64,000 nt of DNA, from NCBI RefSeq assembly GCF_020035535.1, contig NZ_CP083349.1, positions 2,728,001 through 2,792,000 on the forward strand. Reading direction: 5' to 3'. The DNA is from Ensifer adhaerens (GTDB lineage: Bacteria > Pseudomonadota > Alphaproteobacteria > Rhizobiales > Rhizobiaceae). The notes beneath the pieces were generated by a model, which saw only the letters and a list, made by a program, of their open reading frames with translations, was not told where the DNA came from and did not search any database. Numbering within the stretch: position 1 is the first letter of the stretch; every line of letters starts with the position of its first letter. The position numbers were made by a program, and so were the translations under genes. Of this stretch, positions 63,303 through 64,000 are shown one piece after another.

Positions 63303-64000
63303 TCACCAGTTGTCGCCCTTCATCTCGGTGAGCTCGACTTCGAGCAGTTCAAGATTTTCCGCCGCCGTGCCGTTGCCGGAAAGCGAGTTGTGCACCGCGT
63401 TCCAGAACTTGGCGGAAACCTCGTTGTATTTGACCTTGGTGACGGCGGACGGGCGCGGCACCGCGCTTTCGAAGATCGGCTTCCAGGCCGGCATGAACGG
63501 CTGGGCCTTGGCGACATCCGCGTCGTCGTAGAGTGCTGCAACCGTCGGCAGGTTGGAAAGTTCGATCGCCCGGCGCTTCTGCACCTCAGCAGACGACAGG
63601 AACTTGACCAGCGCAATCGCAGCCTCCTGATCATCGGAATATTTGGAAACGGCGACGTTCCAGCCGCCAAGTGTCGAAGACGGCTGGTCGCCATCGGTGG
63701 CCGTCGGCAGCGGTGCGACGGCGAACTTGCCCTTCACCGCGCTGTCGTCGCCGTTGCCGAGTGCATAGGCATAGGGCCAGTTGCGCATGAAGACGGAATT
63801 GCCAGTCTGCCAGACGCCACGCGATTCCTCCTCCTGGTAGGCAAGCACGCCCTGCGGCGAGATCGTGCCGACCCAACCCTTGATCCGGTCGATCGCGGCG
63901 GCGGCCTTCTCGTTGTTGATCGAGATCGTGCCATCCGGCTCGACGATCTGGCCACCGCCTGAGGATTTGACCCATTCGAGCGCGTTGCAGGTCAGGCCTT
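63303..64000 (-). CDS. thuE: Trehalose/sucrose-binding protein ThuE, 5'-truncated by the window edge
   Basis: The last 230 or so residues of a CUT1-type extracellular sugar-binding protein; the frame is open to the right edge, so the start and signal peptide are outside. Typical segments are GVWQTGNSVFMRNWPYAYAL, FAVAPLPTATDGDQPSSTLGGWNVAVSKYSDDQEAAIALVKFLSS and AVPRPSAVTKVKYNEVSAKFWNAVHNSLSG. It delivers trehalose, maltose or sucrose to ThuFGK in S. meliloti. The first gene of the operon; the LacI-type regulator gene thuR would be expected beyond the edge. Confidence 0.92.
   Translation of the reverse strand, partial: GLTCNALEWVKSSGGGQIVEPDGTISINNEKAAAAIDRIKGWVGTISPQGVLAYQEEESRGVWQTGNSVFMRNWPYAYALGNGDDSAVKGKFAVAPLPTATDGDQPSSTLGGWNVAVSKYSDDQEAAIALVKFLSSAEVQKRRAIELSNLPTVAALYDDADVAKAQPFMPAWKPIFESAVPRPSAVTKVKYNEVSAKFWNAVHNSLSGNGTAAENLELLEVELTEMKGDNW

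Overview
The window is a 64-kb stretch of GC-rich alphaproteobacterial chromosome or megaplasmid. It most resembles Ensifer/Sinorhizobium and its relatives. The evidence is gene content: a chvE-gguA-gguB-gguC sugar-transport locus with a divergent gbpR-type LysR regulator, the trehalose/sucrose operon thuE-F-G-K-A-B, an idhA-type inositol dehydrogenase behind a GGAA-N6-TTCC motif, a host-attachment family protein and a xylose ABC locus with a ROK repressor. There is one tRNA gene and no rRNA, CRISPR array or recognisable insertion sequence.

Layout. 1-9.8 kb holds mixed chromosomal genes: the 3' part of an MttB-family methyltransferase, a host-attachment protein, a YafY/WYL regulator divergent from a small monooxygenase, an AlkC-type DNA glycosylase, an RhlE-like helicase, a DMT exporter, a GyrI-like protein, and a LysR/YeiH pair. 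9.9-13.1 kb is a three-gene operon of circularly permuted ATP-grasp, alpha-E and transglutaminase proteins, a peptide-ligase type system here without an adjacent Anbu protease. It is followed by a secreted 14-residue-repeat protein. 14.1-23.8 kb is a sugar regulon: chvE, gguA, gguB, gguC, a 2,5-dioxopentanoate dehydrogenase and L-arabinonate dehydratase, facing gbpR. Together these give uptake plus the late steps of non-phosphorylative L-arabinose catabolism. 23.8-28.4 kb holds a J-domain-like small protein, a DUF3329 protein, idhA and an MHYT-PAS-GGDEF-EAL c-di-GMP enzyme. 28.5-33.5 kb is a xylose regulon: a ROK repressor divergent from xylF-xylH-xylG, with two strong palindromes between them.

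33.6-37.8 kb contains tRNA-Arg(CCG), an alpha/beta hydrolase, a truncated NTF2-like gene, an L,D-transpeptidase/OmpA-lipoprotein pair, a small secreted protein and a YbaK-type deacylase. 37.9-50.1 kb is a surface-polysaccharide island. One half is a tightly overlapping operon (WbqC, methyltransferase, NAD epimerase, ATP-grasp, metallophosphoesterase, DegT aminotransferase). The other half makes a CDP-6-deoxyhexose and probably C-methylates it (rfbF, rfbG, C-methyltransferase). Glycosyltransferases, a 3,5-epimerase and a CmcI-type methyltransferase flank them. 50.1-56.5 kb is a di/oligopeptide ABC transporter with its own M19 dipeptidase. 56.7-58.1 kb is a DUF900 lipoprotein-like hydrolase. 58.3-64 kb is the thu operon, with thuE running off the right edge.

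Themes. Four sugar uptake or catabolic systems carry visible cis-regulatory or RNA elements (operators, hairpins after the binding-protein genes). The least understood parts are the overlapping ATP-grasp/WbqC/phosphoesterase polysaccharide operon, the ATP-grasp/alpha-E/transglutaminase operon, and the repeat-rich secreted protein. Functions are assigned from protein family features read by eye; no database search was run.
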